A stretch of DNA of 64,000 bases from assembly GCA_030749435.1 (NCBI GenBank), contig JASMKH010000001.1:1-64000 (forward strand). The letters run 5' to 3'. Positions 28,225 to 37,306 of the stretch are shown piece after piece; positions within the stretch are counted from its first letter, which is position 1; every line of letters starts with the position of its first letter. The notes under the pieces were generated by a model. The model had not been told where the DNA came from. It did no database searches and saw only the letters and a list, made by a program, of their open reading frames with translations. The DNA comes from Phycisphaerales bacterium (GTDB lineage: Bacteria > Planctomycetota > Phycisphaerae > Phycisphaerales > SM1A02). The translations under genes and the position numbers were made by a program.

Positions 28225-29892
28225 ATGCCGACGTTGGATGTGACTTTCGCGGTGCCGACACTGGTGGGCGGCGGGCTTCACGCTGGGGGAAGCGGCCGGA
28301 TCCCGGACTCCCTGCCGTTGCTGCTGGCGTTCGACTGGACCGCGGCCTTCACGCTGCTTGCCGGTGTGCTGGTGGGCGGGGTCTGCGGCGCCGTCGCGCT
28401 GAAACTGATTGCCGGCAGCGTCGTGTCGGCTGCTCGAAAGGAAGCCGAGACCGTCCGGTCGGCCGCCGCATCGGAAGCGGAGGCTGCCAAACAGAAGTCC
28501 GAATTGGACGCCGAGCGGGCCGCCAAAGATCGCCGCGAGGAGGTTGACCGCGAAGTCGCCGAGGCGCGAAAGGACATCAAGGCCAATCAGGACCGACTCT
28601 CGAAGCGAGAGGACAGTCTCGACGAGAAGACCGAACGGTTGGCCGGACGCGAGTCGTCGCTGGACAAGCGTCAATCCAAGGTGCAGTCCCGGGAGGAGTC
28701 TCTGGAGAAGCGGGCCGAAGTGGTGGAGGCGCGGGACTCCGAGATCACCGCCCGGCTCGCCGAGGTTGCGGAATTGAGCCTGGAGGATGCTCGAGCGGAG
28801 GTGCTCGAGCGCGTTGGACATGAAGCCGAGGAGGAATCCGCCGCCTTGAAGCGGCAGATCGTCGAGGCCGCCGAGAGTGACGCAAAGCGGCAGAGCCGAG
28901 AAATCACGCTCATGGCCATTCAACGATTCGCAGCTGAGCATGTCGCCGACTCGACGGTCAAGTCCGTCAAGATCCCGTCCGATGACCTGAAGGGCCGCAT
29001 CATCGGGCGTGAGGGGAGGAACATCCGGGCGATCGAGCGGGCCACCGGCGCCGACATTCTGGTCGACGACACGCCGGGCGTGATTTCGGTGTCGTGCTTT
29101 GATCCGATTCGCCGCGCGATTGCCGGCGAGTCGCTGGCCCGCCTCGTGGCCGACGGCCGCGTCCACCCTTCGCGGATCGAAGAGATCGTCGCGGCGGTCA
29201 AGAATGACCTTGAGGAGCGGATTACTGAAAAGGGAGGTGCGGCGGTCGTTGAGGCGAAGATGCGTGGCCTTCACCCCAAGGTCGTCGAGGCGATGGGGAA
29301 GCTGCACTTCAGGACCAGCTTCGGGCAGAATGTCCTTCGGCACTCGATTGAAGTCGCTTTTCTAAGCCAGTGCATCGCGGACCAGTTGGGACTCGACGGC
29401 GCGATTGCGCGGCGATGCGGCTTCCTGCACGACATCGGCAAGGCCATGGACCATGAGATGGAGGGTGGACATCCCGCAATCGGGATGGAGTTCGCGAGGC
29501 GGTTCGGCGAGAACCGCGACGAGGTGCTCAACGCCATCGGGGGGCACCATGGCGACATTCCCGCGACGAGTCCATACACACCGATTGTGATGGCTGCGGA
29601 TGCCGTTTCCGGCGCGCGGCCGGGGGCGCGGCGTGAGTCGATGGAGTTGTACATCCAGCGATTGAAACAACTGGAGGACATTGCCCGCGAGAGTGGGGCC
29701 GTGCGTGAGGCGTATGCCATCCAGGCGGGCCGCGAGGTGCGGGTCGTCGTCGACTCCGGCAAAGTCAATGATGACCAGGCGTTTGTGATCGCCGACAAGA
29801 TCGCCAAGCGGGTTGAGGATGAGATGACGTTCCCGGGTGAGATCAAGGTGACGGTGTTACGAGAGACGCGAGCCGAAGCGACGGCCCGATGA
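28225..29892 (+). CDS. rny: ribonuclease Y
   Basis: N-terminal TM, long coiled coil, KH domain IPSDDLKGRIIGREGRNIRAIERATGADILVDDTPGVISVS, HD domain HSIEVAFLSQ...GFLHDIGKAMDHEMEGGHPAIG. Confidence 0.96.
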   Translation: MPTLDVTFAVPTLVGGGLHAGGSGRIPDSLPLLLAFDWTAAFTLLAGVLVGGVCGAVALKLIAGSVVSAARKEAETVRSAAASEAEAAKQKSELDAERAAKDRREEVDREVAEARKDIKANQDRLSKREDSLDEKTERLAGRESSLDKRQSKVQSREESLEKRAEVVEARDSEITARLAEVAELSLEDARAEVLERVGHEAEEESAALKRQIVEAAESDAKRQSREITLMAIQRFAAEHVADSTVKSVKIPSDDLKGRIIGREGRNIRAIERATGADILVDDTPGVISVSCFDPIRRAIAGESLARLVADGRVHPSRIEEIVAAVKNDLEERITEKGGAAVVEAKMRGLHPKVVEAMGKLHFRTSFGQNVLRHSIEVAFLSQCIADQLGLDGAIARRCGFLHDIGKAMDHEMEGGHPAIGMEFARRFGENRDEVLNAIGGHHGDIPATSPYTPIVMAADAVSGARPGARRESMELYIQRLKQLEDIARESGAVREAYAIQAGREVRVVVDSGKVNDDQAFVIADKIAKRVEDEMTFPGEIKVTVLRETRAEATAR

Positions 29893-29910
29893 GCCAGGAG
29901 GCGGAAGCCC

Positions 29911-30483
29911 ATGCCAATCAAAGCAACTGAACTGAGAAAGGGTCAGGCGTTGATCTACGAGGGACAACTTCAGGTTGTTCTTGACACTGATCACGTCAAG
30001 CCTGGCAAGGGGCCTGCCTACGTGCAGGCGAAGATGAAGAATGTGGATACGGGAACAATCAAGACGAATCGCCTCAACTCAAGTGACAAGCTTGAGGACG
30101 TGTCGATCGACCGCCGCAAGATGCAGTACCTCTATGACTCGAGTGGTCATGGCAAGGGACCGTTCGTATTCATGGATGGCGAGACGTTCGATCAACTTGA
30201 AATCGATGGGGAGTTGCTGGGCGATTCGAAGAACTGGCTGATCGAGAGCCTGGAGTGTGTCGTCACGATCTTCGACGGCCGGGCCCTGGGTGTGGAACTT
30301 CCGGCTGCCGTCGAACTTGAGATCACCGACACGGCGCCTCAGCCCAAAGCGGCTACCGCCACCAACCAGTTGAAGGAGGCGACGGTCGAAACGGGGGCGC
30401 GGGTTCGAGTCCCACCATTCATCGACACGGGTCAGCGGGTCAGGATCAACACCGAGACCGGTGAGTACCTCGGCAAGGCCTGA
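29911..30483 (+). CDS. efp: elongation factor P
   Basis: ATELRKGQALIYEGQLQVVLDTDHVKPGKGPAYVQAKMKNVDTGT...; C-term PPFIDTGQRVRINTETGEYLGKA. Confidence 0.95.
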   Translation: MPIKATELRKGQALIYEGQLQVVLDTDHVKPGKGPAYVQAKMKNVDTGTIKTNRLNSSDKLEDVSIDRRKMQYLYDSSGHGKGPFVFMDGETFDQLEIDGELLGDSKNWLIESLECVVTIFDGRALGVELPAAVELEITDTAPQPKAATATNQLKEATVETGARVRVPPFIDTGQRVRINTETGEYLGKA

Positions 30484-30491
30484 TCAGGGTC

Positions 30492-31310
30492 GTGCAGCGA
30501 CTCTCCGAGATCAAGGCGTTGCTGGCCGAGCGTGGACTGAGCCCGCGCAAGCGGTTCGGGCAGAACTTCCTCCACGATCACAATCTGCTTCGGCGACTGG
30601 TCGACGCCTCGAATGTCGGTCCCGGCGATCTCGTGCTCGAGGTCGGCCCCGGTACTGGAACGCTGACCGAGGCGATTCTTGAGCGGGGCGGCGATGTGAT
30701 CGCGGTCGAGATCGATGACGGGCTTGCGGATCTGATGGCCTCCCGGTTCGGCGATCGCATCACACTGGTGCGAGGCGATTGCCTGGGGCGTGGACGATCC
30801 TTGTCGGGTTCGGTTGTCGAGGCAATCGGCGGTCGGCCGTTTCGTCTTCTCGCCAACCTTCCCTATCAGATCGCCAGTCCCCTGATGGTGGAACTGCTGT
30901 TCGAGGACCATGGGTGCATCGGCCAGTGTGTCACTATTCAGAACGAAGTGGCAGACCGGCTGCTCGCTGCTCCCGGATCGTCGGCATGGGGTCCGCTGAG
31001 CATTCTGGTGCAGTGTTCCAGCGACGTCGAGCGAATTGCCACGCTGGGGCCGGGCTGTTTCTGGCCGCCGCCCAAAGTGACCAGCGCCATGGTCCGCATC
31101 ACACCACAGCGGCGACCGGCGCTCGACCTGCGGTCCTTCGCCACATTCATTACAAAGCTCTTCTCGACGCGCCGGAAGCAACTCGGCGGCGTGGTGGGCA
31201 TCGCGTGCGTGCGGGCAGCTGGCATCGAGCCGACACAGCGATGCGAACGGCTCGATATCGATTCACTTGAGCGGCTGTATCGTGCAGTGCGCGATACGGA
31301 GGCCTGCTGA
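30492..31310 (+). CDS. rsmA: 16S rRNA (adenine1518-N6/adenine1519-N6)-dimethyltransferase
   Basis: LSPRKRFGQNFLHDHNLLRRLV...VLEVGPGTGTLTEAIL...LLANLPYQIASPLMVELL. Confidence 0.95.
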   Translation: MQRLSEIKALLAERGLSPRKRFGQNFLHDHNLLRRLVDASNVGPGDLVLEVGPGTGTLTEAILERGGDVIAVEIDDGLADLMASRFGDRITLVRGDCLGRGRSLSGSVVEAIGGRPFRLLANLPYQIASPLMVELLFEDHGCIGQCVTIQNEVADRLLAAPGSSAWGPLSILVQCSSDVERIATLGPGCFWPPPKVTSAMVRITPQRRPALDLRSFATFITKLFSTRRKQLGGVVGIACVRAAGIEPTQRCERLDIDSLERLYRAVRDTEAC

Positions 31311-31314
31311 GGGG

Positions 31315-34300
31315 TCAGAACTTCGTGTTGCTCACCTGCAGGCCAGCGGAAGTTTCATCCTCGATCTGGTCATAGTTCACATAGAACGTCAGATCGAAGT
31401 CCGGGAGCACCCGTGTCAGCCGACCAGTGACCGACTGGAAGTCATCTTCGGAGAAGTTGTATTGGGGCGTGAGTGAGGCCTTGTAGGACTTGGAGAGCTC
31501 GTAGTTGACCGCGAGTTCAAGCAATTCACCCAGCGCGTTGGGCAGGTTGTTCGGAAAGGCGTCGGCGTAGTCATCAGGCACCTCGAAGTACCGGTAGGAG
31601 ACGCCTGTTGACATTCTGGGTGAGTGATCGAAGTCGAGACCGATCGCATAGCGGGTGAATCCGTCGAGGTCGAGGTCCCACGTGCCTTCCCCGACGAGCG
31701 TGATGGCCTCGGCTGGCCTGAAGTCCAGCGAGCCCTCCACGAAATTGCCGAACGAAGACCACAGCGGATTGGCTTCATTCCATCGCGGCGTATACCAGCG
31801 GCGGGTTGCGTCGCTTGTACTGAACGTGGCGGCCACAGAGGTGGTGAGCCAGTCCGCGTCGTACCACCGTCCAGCGCCTCCGCGCTGCGTTTGAATCCGG
31901 TTCCGAAGCCCGAACTGCATCGCTCCGCCTCGCGCGGTCGCATCGACCAGCGGGTCGTAATCCGGGACGTCCAATGGGTCGAAGTTTGCGGCAGAGATCC
32001 AGGTCCGAACCCATGGATCAAAAAGCACGCGGAGCCGATGGAGTCCGAGCGTGTCGTTGTCGACGCCGTTATAGACCCGTTGGAGTGTGGTCGTCGCGTG
32101 GAGCCCAACGCCGCCGATCCCACGCATGTCCGAGTCTTCGCCGGGCACCGTCGTGTCATTCTGAATGAAGCCCTGAAGCTGGGCCGACGCGAACGGGGTG
32201 ACCTGAAACGCGCCGTAGGTCAGGGGCATGGTGACGTGGTGCATGCTGTTGATGCGGGTAAACCAGCCGTCGCCGATTCCTCGCTGCGCCAGGGCAGTGG
32301 CGATGTCATCATTGGGGTTGAACACGACACCCGGGCCACGGTACGCGTTGACGTTGATGCCGTTCTCCGAGGCAGTTCCCTTGGGGATGATCGCCCTGAA
32401 ACGGCTGAACGAAATGTCGCCGCTGTAGGTCAGCGTCTCAAAGAGGTCATCACCGAACCGGCGATAGGTGGCCTTGGGGAACTCGTCGAGCTGGAATCCC
32501 TGCGATGCGAGAAGCCAACTGTTCGAGATAAAGTCATTCAGGGAGTAGTCGATCAGGGCCGAGAGCGAGGCGTTCCCCTCGTCCTTGGAGAGGTACAGGC
32601 TGGTTTCATACTCGCGGCGTTCCCGGAAGTTCGTCTTCTGCCATGAGTTCATGAATACGGCGTCCGAGATCCAGGAGGCCTGCGCCTGCAGTTTCCAGTT
32701 GTTGCCGAGGTTGACGATGTCTTCGAAGAGCATGTAGCCACGCCATGTCTTCGGAACCTGTTCGGTCAGGCCGGTGCTGAGCCGCTCGTCCTTGCTTGTG
32801 TCGTCGTGGATCCCCCACATCGAGAGTCCCCCGCGCTCACCGGGGCGATTCCACTGCCAGTTGAGCCCCAACGCCGGGCCCCGCTTTGAGTAACCGGAGG
32901 TCTCAAGGAGCAGGCGGTCTTCCGGGAGCGGATCGAGTCCGAGCAATGCCGGCAGATCCCACTTGAACTCGATGCCAACACCCTTGTAGTTCTCAAAACT
33001 GGTCGACTGGCCAGCCAGCGGCATGCGATCCGCATAACCCTTGAAGTACGGCCAGTAGAAGAAGGGCACGCCACCGGCCCGGAGTGTGTTGTGCTCGCCC
33101 GTGACTTCGATCTTCGTTTCGGTCCGCGTGCCGTCATCCTGAATTGTGCCGGGAATCTGACGAATCGTCGCGGTGGCGGCTCCGATCGACAGCGTTGGCG
33201 TTGCGAACGAGGAGGCTGACAACTGCACACCGCTGCCGGACCACTGATCTGTGGCAAGTTGGCGCAGCTCATCAGCCCGCGCGAACACCGGTACCCGGCG
33301 TTCACGGTCGTATGTTCTGAGCACGGCGTCGAGCATGACGGCTCGGTCCGTCACGAAGTCGTAGTACATTCGCTGGGCGCGGACCACGTAGTCTTCCCGA
33401 TCGGACTCCGCAACGACGGCACCCTCCAGGTAGATTCCTCGGACGTCTTCCGCGGACATGGTGCCTGCGGCTTCGGTCAACCGGGTCGGGCTGGCATAGA
33501 TGACCGCGCGTTCGGCCGACAGCCGCAGGGCCCCGAGTTCGTCGTTTCGGTTCGCGGGCCGGTAATGGACGACGACGTTTCCGTCGATCAGAATCGTGGA
33601 CTCAATCTCGCCCGCGTCGACCGTGACGTGATTGGCGCTGAACGCGATCGTGGCACCCGGTTGCCGAAGCCAGCGTTCCTCGACGGTCGCTGGAACAAGC
33701 GGATTCTCGATCGCAGCGGGGAGTGATCCGCCGGGGACGGGAACAAAACCAGCCTGCGGCGCGGGCCGATCGACGATCACCGGATGGTCCTCAAGGATCG
33801 GCGGTTGGCGTTCCAGACCGGCGACGTACGCGGCCAGCCGATCATCCGCCTGCTTGACGATGTGCCCGAGCGATCGCGGCTTGCCGGGGGTCATCATCGC
33901 CGTATCAATCACGGTCTCGCCGCGGACGGACCCCACAATGAGCAGATTGCGACCTGTCGGGGCGTGGCCGATGCCCGACGAGGCGGCGCTCGATTCGGGA
34001 ATCCAAAGGGCGACCTGCGTGACAAGCCCGTCGCTGCTCGGGATGCGATCCAGCCAGAGCACGAGACGCGGGCCTTCGAAGCGCCAGCCGGCGATTTCGA
34101 TCAGGGCGTCGCCCTGGACAACGAGCCGCTGGGTACTGCCGTCTCGCCAATGCCACCCTCGCATGCACCGGATGGCGATGTCGCCTTCGCGTGGTTCGAC
34201 CGGCAGCACGAGGCCGCCGAGTGAGTGTCCGGTATGGGCGGGAATGGGGGGAGGCTGCGGGGTTCTTGAGGCGGCCGCAGCGAGTGCGGGTGCGAGCAGC

Positions 34301-34362
34301 AGGGTGGCCCACGCCGCCGCATGGGAACACAACCGCAGAATGGGTGATGACGCGTCCTGCAC
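31315..34362 (-). CDS. LptD/OstA-like outer-membrane LPS-assembly protein
   Basis: OstA-like domain followed by long beta-barrel-like region; PFFYWPYFKGYADRMPLAGQSTSFENYKGVGIEFKWDLP; FNPNDDIATALAQRG; terminal F residue. Confidence 0.7.
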   Translation of the reverse strand: MQDASSPILRLCSHAAAWATLLLAPALAAAASRTPQPPPIPAHTGHSLGGLVLPVEPREGDIAIRCMRGWHWRDGSTQRLVVQGDALIEIAGWRFEGPRLVLWLDRIPSSDGLVTQVALWIPESSAASSGIGHAPTGRNLLIVGSVRGETVIDTAMMTPGKPRSLGHIVKQADDRLAAYVAGLERQPPILEDHPVIVDRPAPQAGFVPVPGGSLPAAIENPLVPATVEERWLRQPGATIAFSANHVTVDAGEIESTILIDGNVVVHYRPANRNDELGALRLSAERAVIYASPTRLTEAAGTMSAEDVRGIYLEGAVVAESDREDYVVRAQRMYYDFVTDRAVMLDAVLRTYDRERRVPVFARADELRQLATDQWSGSGVQLSASSFATPTLSIGAATATIRQIPGTIQDDGTRTETKIEVTGEHNTLRAGGVPFFYWPYFKGYADRMPLAGQSTSFENYKGVGIEFKWDLPALLGLDPLPEDRLLLETSGYSKRGPALGLNWQWNRPGERGGLSMWGIHDDTSKDERLSTGLTEQVPKTWRGYMLFEDIVNLGNNWKLQAQASWISDAVFMNSWQKTNFRERREYETSLYLSKDEGNASLSALIDYSLNDFISNSWLLASQGFQLDEFPKATYRRFGDDLFETLTYSGDISFSRFRAIIPKGTASENGINVNAYRGPGVVFNPNDDIATALAQRGIGDGWFTRINSMHHVTMPLTYGAFQVTPFASAQLQGFIQNDTTVPGEDSDMRGIGGVGLHATTTLQRVYNGVDNDTLGLHRLRVLFDPWVRTWISAANFDPLDVPDYDPLVDATARGGAMQFGLRNRIQTQRGGAGRWYDADWLTTSVAATFSTSDATRRWYTPRWNEANPLWSSFGNFVEGSLDFRPAEAITLVGEGTWDLDLDGFTRYAIGLDFDHSPRMSTGVSYRYFEVPDDYADAFPNNLPNALGELLELAVNYELSKSYKASLTPQYNFSEDDFQSVTGRLTRVLPDFDLTFYVNYDQIEDETSAGLQVSNTKF

Positions 34363-34423
34363 AGTGCGGACGATACCCCGTGCCAGCAGTGGCTGCCACC
34401 TGCCGGCGAGCGTCAGGAGCCCG

Positions 34424-35347
34424 CTAGGCCTCTGAGAACATGGCCTCCACGAAAGCCGCCGGGTCAAAGGGCTCGACATCCTCCGGTCGCTCACCCAGTC
34501 CGACCAGTTTGACAGGGATTCCCAGTTCTCGGGCAATCGGAACCAGAATGCCGCCCCGGGCCGTTCCGTCCAGTTTGGCCAGAAAGATGCCGGTGACGTC
34601 GATGGCTTCGCTGAATCGCGTCGCCTGCACCATGGCATTCTGCCCCTGCGTTGCATCGAGGACGAGCAGCACTTCATGCGGCGCTCCTGGAATACGTTTG
34701 GCCAGCACATCCCGGATCTTGGTGAGCTGCCTCATCAGGCCCGACTCGGTATGCATCCGCCCGGCAGTGTCCACCAGAAGCACATCGACTTGCCGTGCCA
34801 GGGCCGCTTCGACCGCGTCCCATACGACTGCGGCGGGATCGGCACCCTCGGCGCCGCGGACCACGTCAACACCCAGCCGCTCGCCCCAGATGCCAAGTTG
34901 CGCCACCGCGCCCGCTCGAAATGTGTCCGCAGCCGCCAGCAGCACCGATCGGCCATCCGCTCGAAGGGCGTGGGCGATCTTCGCGACGGAGGTCGTCTTG
35001 CCGACGCCGTTGACGCCCGCGACGAGAATGACCAATGGCCCGGTCTCGGCCACGGCCAACGGCGCTGCAACGCCGAGTTTCGCCTGCAACTGCGTCTTGA
35101 GAAACTCGATCGCATCCTCGCCCCGTTCCATGCGTCCCGCCTTGGCATCGGCGCGAAGGGCGGACACGAGTTCCTGCGTCGTCGCGGTCCCGACGTCAGC
35201 CTTGAGCAGGTAGGTCTCGATGAGTCCGATGGTCTCTTCGTCGAGCTGGCGGCCCCGCACGACTCTGGCGAGTGACCCGCCAAGCGCCTCACGGGTACGG
35301 TCGAGGCCCCGCCGCAATGCACCGAACGTCGCGCGCAGAAGCCCCAT
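34424..35347 (-). CDS. ftsY: signal recognition particle receptor FtsY
   Basis: ILVAGVNGVGKTTSVAKIAHAL; LLAAADTFRAGAVAQLGIWGERLGV; LVDTAGRMHTESGLMRQLTKI; FLAKLDGTARGGILVPIARELGIPVKLVGLGE. Confidence 0.97.
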   Translation of the reverse strand: MGLLRATFGALRRGLDRTREALGGSLARVVRGRQLDEETIGLIETYLLKADVGTATTQELVSALRADAKAGRMERGEDAIEFLKTQLQAKLGVAAPLAVAETGPLVILVAGVNGVGKTTSVAKIAHALRADGRSVLLAAADTFRAGAVAQLGIWGERLGVDVVRGAEGADPAAVVWDAVEAALARQVDVLLVDTAGRMHTESGLMRQLTKIRDVLAKRIPGAPHEVLLVLDATQGQNAMVQATRFSEAIDVTGIFLAKLDGTARGGILVPIARELGIPVKLVGLGERPEDVEPFDPAAFVEAMFSEA

Positions 35348-35793
35348 CAGGACGGCTCGCCGGTGGTTGTTGACGTCTCATCAGGTTGTGCCTCGGCGGC
35401 GTCGTGCCACAATCGATCGAGCACGCCGTTGACGAAACGCGGTGAATCGGCCGTACTGAACTCCCGCACCAGTTCGATGGCCTCGGTGATCGCGACCTTC
35501 GGAGGCACGCGGCCGGACGTGATCTCGAACGCGGCGAGCCTGAGAACGCATCGATCGACGAGCGGTTGCCGGTGCCGGGGCCAGTCTGCAGTCAGCGGCG
35601 CGATCAACGCATCCATGTCCTCGCGGGCGGCCCACGACTCGGCCGCCAACGCCATGGCGGCGTCGGCCAGACGCTCATCGATCCCGCCGCCCAGCAGCCC
35701 ATCCCGGACCAGATCGGGGTCGCCCTCGCGGCCGGCGTCGAACTGGCACAGCGCCAGCAAGGCACCCCGGCGGATCACATGATGGTCGTTCAT
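35347..35793 (-). CDS. nusB: transcription antitermination factor NusB
   Basis: RRGALLALCQFDAG...LVDRCVLRLAAFEITSGRVPPKVAITEAIELVREFSTADSPRFVNGVLDRL. Confidence 0.92.
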   Translation of the reverse strand: MNDHHVIRRGALLALCQFDAGREGDPDLVRDGLLGGGIDERLADAAMALAAESWAAREDMDALIAPLTADWPRHRQPLVDRCVLRLAAFEITSGRVPPKVAITEAIELVREFSTADSPRFVNGVLDRLWHDAAEAQPDETSTTTGEPS

Positions 35794-36284
35794 TCGGATG
35801 GCCCCCAACGGAGCCGCGCCATCTCGTTGGCCTGCAGGATCGAAGCGAGCATCGCCTCTCTGCCCTTGTTGCCGTGGGAACCGCCAGCGCGTTGCCGTGC
35901 CTGTTCGATGGTGTCGCAGGTCAGCAGTCCCATTCCGACGGGAACTGCTGACCGAGTCGAGAGTCCTGCCAACTCACCGCACGCGGCGCCGATGATCCAG
36001 CGATCGTGTGAGGTGTCACCCTTGATGACGCATCCGAGTGCCACGTAAGCGTCGGGTTGTGGATCCAGCCGCTGCTGCATGGCAGCGAGGGCCGAGGGAA
36101 GCTCCCATGCACCGGCGCACCGCATGAGGGAGAGGCGATCGATCGAGCCGCCGGCCTCAAGAAAGGCCTCGCGGGCGGCGGACTCCAACGCCCTGACGAT
36201 CTCATCGTGATACATGGCTACCGCGACGGCGACTCGGAGCTTTGATGCGTCATGGCGTGTGCGGTCTTGGAGATACTCAGGCAC
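35790..36284 (-). CDS. ribH: 6,7-dimethyl-8-ribityllumazine synthase (GTG start likely)
   Basis: CAGAWELPSALAAM...AYVALGCVIKGDTSHDRWIIGAACGELAGLSTRSAVPVGMGLLTCDTIEQARQRAGGSHGNKGREA. Confidence 0.93.
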   Translation of the reverse strand: MPEYLQDRTRHDASKLRVAVAVAMYHDEIVRALESAAREAFLEAGGSIDRLSLMRCAGAWELPSALAAMQQRLDPQPDAYVALGCVIKGDTSHDRWIIGAACGELAGLSTRSAVPVGMGLLTCDTIEQARQRAGGSHGNKGREAMLASILQANEMARLRWGPSE

Positions 36285-36360
36285 GGTGCGTGGATCCATC
36301 GATGGGGACAACTTGATCCCGAGCGGGCTATCGTACCGCGAGCGGGTGCGTGCCTGCCTG

Positions 36361-37305
36361 ATGGAGGACAAGACGCTGGCCAGATTGCACGATGGTCATA
36401 CCCGGGGCACGATCATGTTCGGCGCCGCCTGCGATGCGGTGCTGGCGGTGATCGTGACCGGCTCGCTCGGCGGGGGCCAGGACGGGCAGCTCAGCCTTCT
36501 TCCCGCGAGTCTGGCGGCGGCGACGGCGGCGGTATCGCTTGTCGTGTTTGGCGGCGTCCTCAATGACCTGCTCGACTACCGGAGGGATGAAGTCCTGGGT
36601 GGCTCAAGTCCGGTGCCAGCCACCGGGCCTGCAATCATCGTGCTGGTGGGCTCGCTGCTGCTGGCCATGTTCGCGGCCTCGGTGCTGGGCGGCGACGCTT
36701 CCTTCGTCATGCTCGTGCTCGCCGCGTTGCTGCTCTTTCATACGGCCGTGTCCAGGTTCATCCCGGGTATCGGTCTGTTGGTGCCGGGGGCGCTCCTGGC
36801 GGGGGTCATGCTCATCCCGGATTGGCGAATGCCCCTGCCCTCGGCGGTCTGGATGCTCATGACGATCATCGTGGCGACTTCGGTCGGCGTGCACATCCTG
36901 GCGGACAAGCGTCCGGTGCTCTCGCTTCGTGCCGTGCCGGCGGTGATTGCCGGTTGGGTTGTGATGTCCGGCGTCATCCTGACCCTGCAGGCGGGCCGCG
37001 GGTGGGCCATATGGCCGGAAGATGTCTCGATCGCAATGGTGCTGTGGCCGCTTGCCGCGCTGACCTTGCTGGGCGCGGTGGTGCGTTGGAAGATCGCCAC
37101 GGCCTCGTCCAGACGGTCTGCCGCCGGCAAGGTCGTTCGCTATGTGTCGCTCTGGCAGCCGATGTTGGGGGCCAGTTGGTGCGCCGCCATCGGCGCCTGG
37201 ACCGCCGCGACGGGATTCGTTCTCGTGGGTGTGGCTGGCCTGCTGGTCATCGGCGGGTTTCGCGAGTTCACCGGCGTCTCAGGCAAGGATCCCGGTTGGC
37301 GGTGA
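36361..37305 (+). CDS. UbiA-like prenyltransferase family membrane protein
   Basis: Multi-TM; first Asp-rich motif NDLLDYRRDEVLGGSSPVPATG; SVGVHILADKRPV. Confidence 0.6.
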   Translation: MEDKTLARLHDGHTRGTIMFGAACDAVLAVIVTGSLGGGQDGQLSLLPASLAAATAAVSLVVFGGVLNDLLDYRRDEVLGGSSPVPATGPAIIVLVGSLLLAMFAASVLGGDASFVMLVLAALLLFHTAVSRFIPGIGLLVPGALLAGVMLIPDWRMPLPSAVWMLMTIIVATSVGVHILADKRPVLSLRAVPAVIAGWVVMSGVILTLQAGRGWAIWPEDVSIAMVLWPLAALTLLGAVVRWKIATASSRRSAAGKVVRYVSLWQPMLGASWCAAIGAWTAATGFVLVGVAGLLVIGGFREFTGVSGKDPGWR

Positions 37306-37306
37306 G

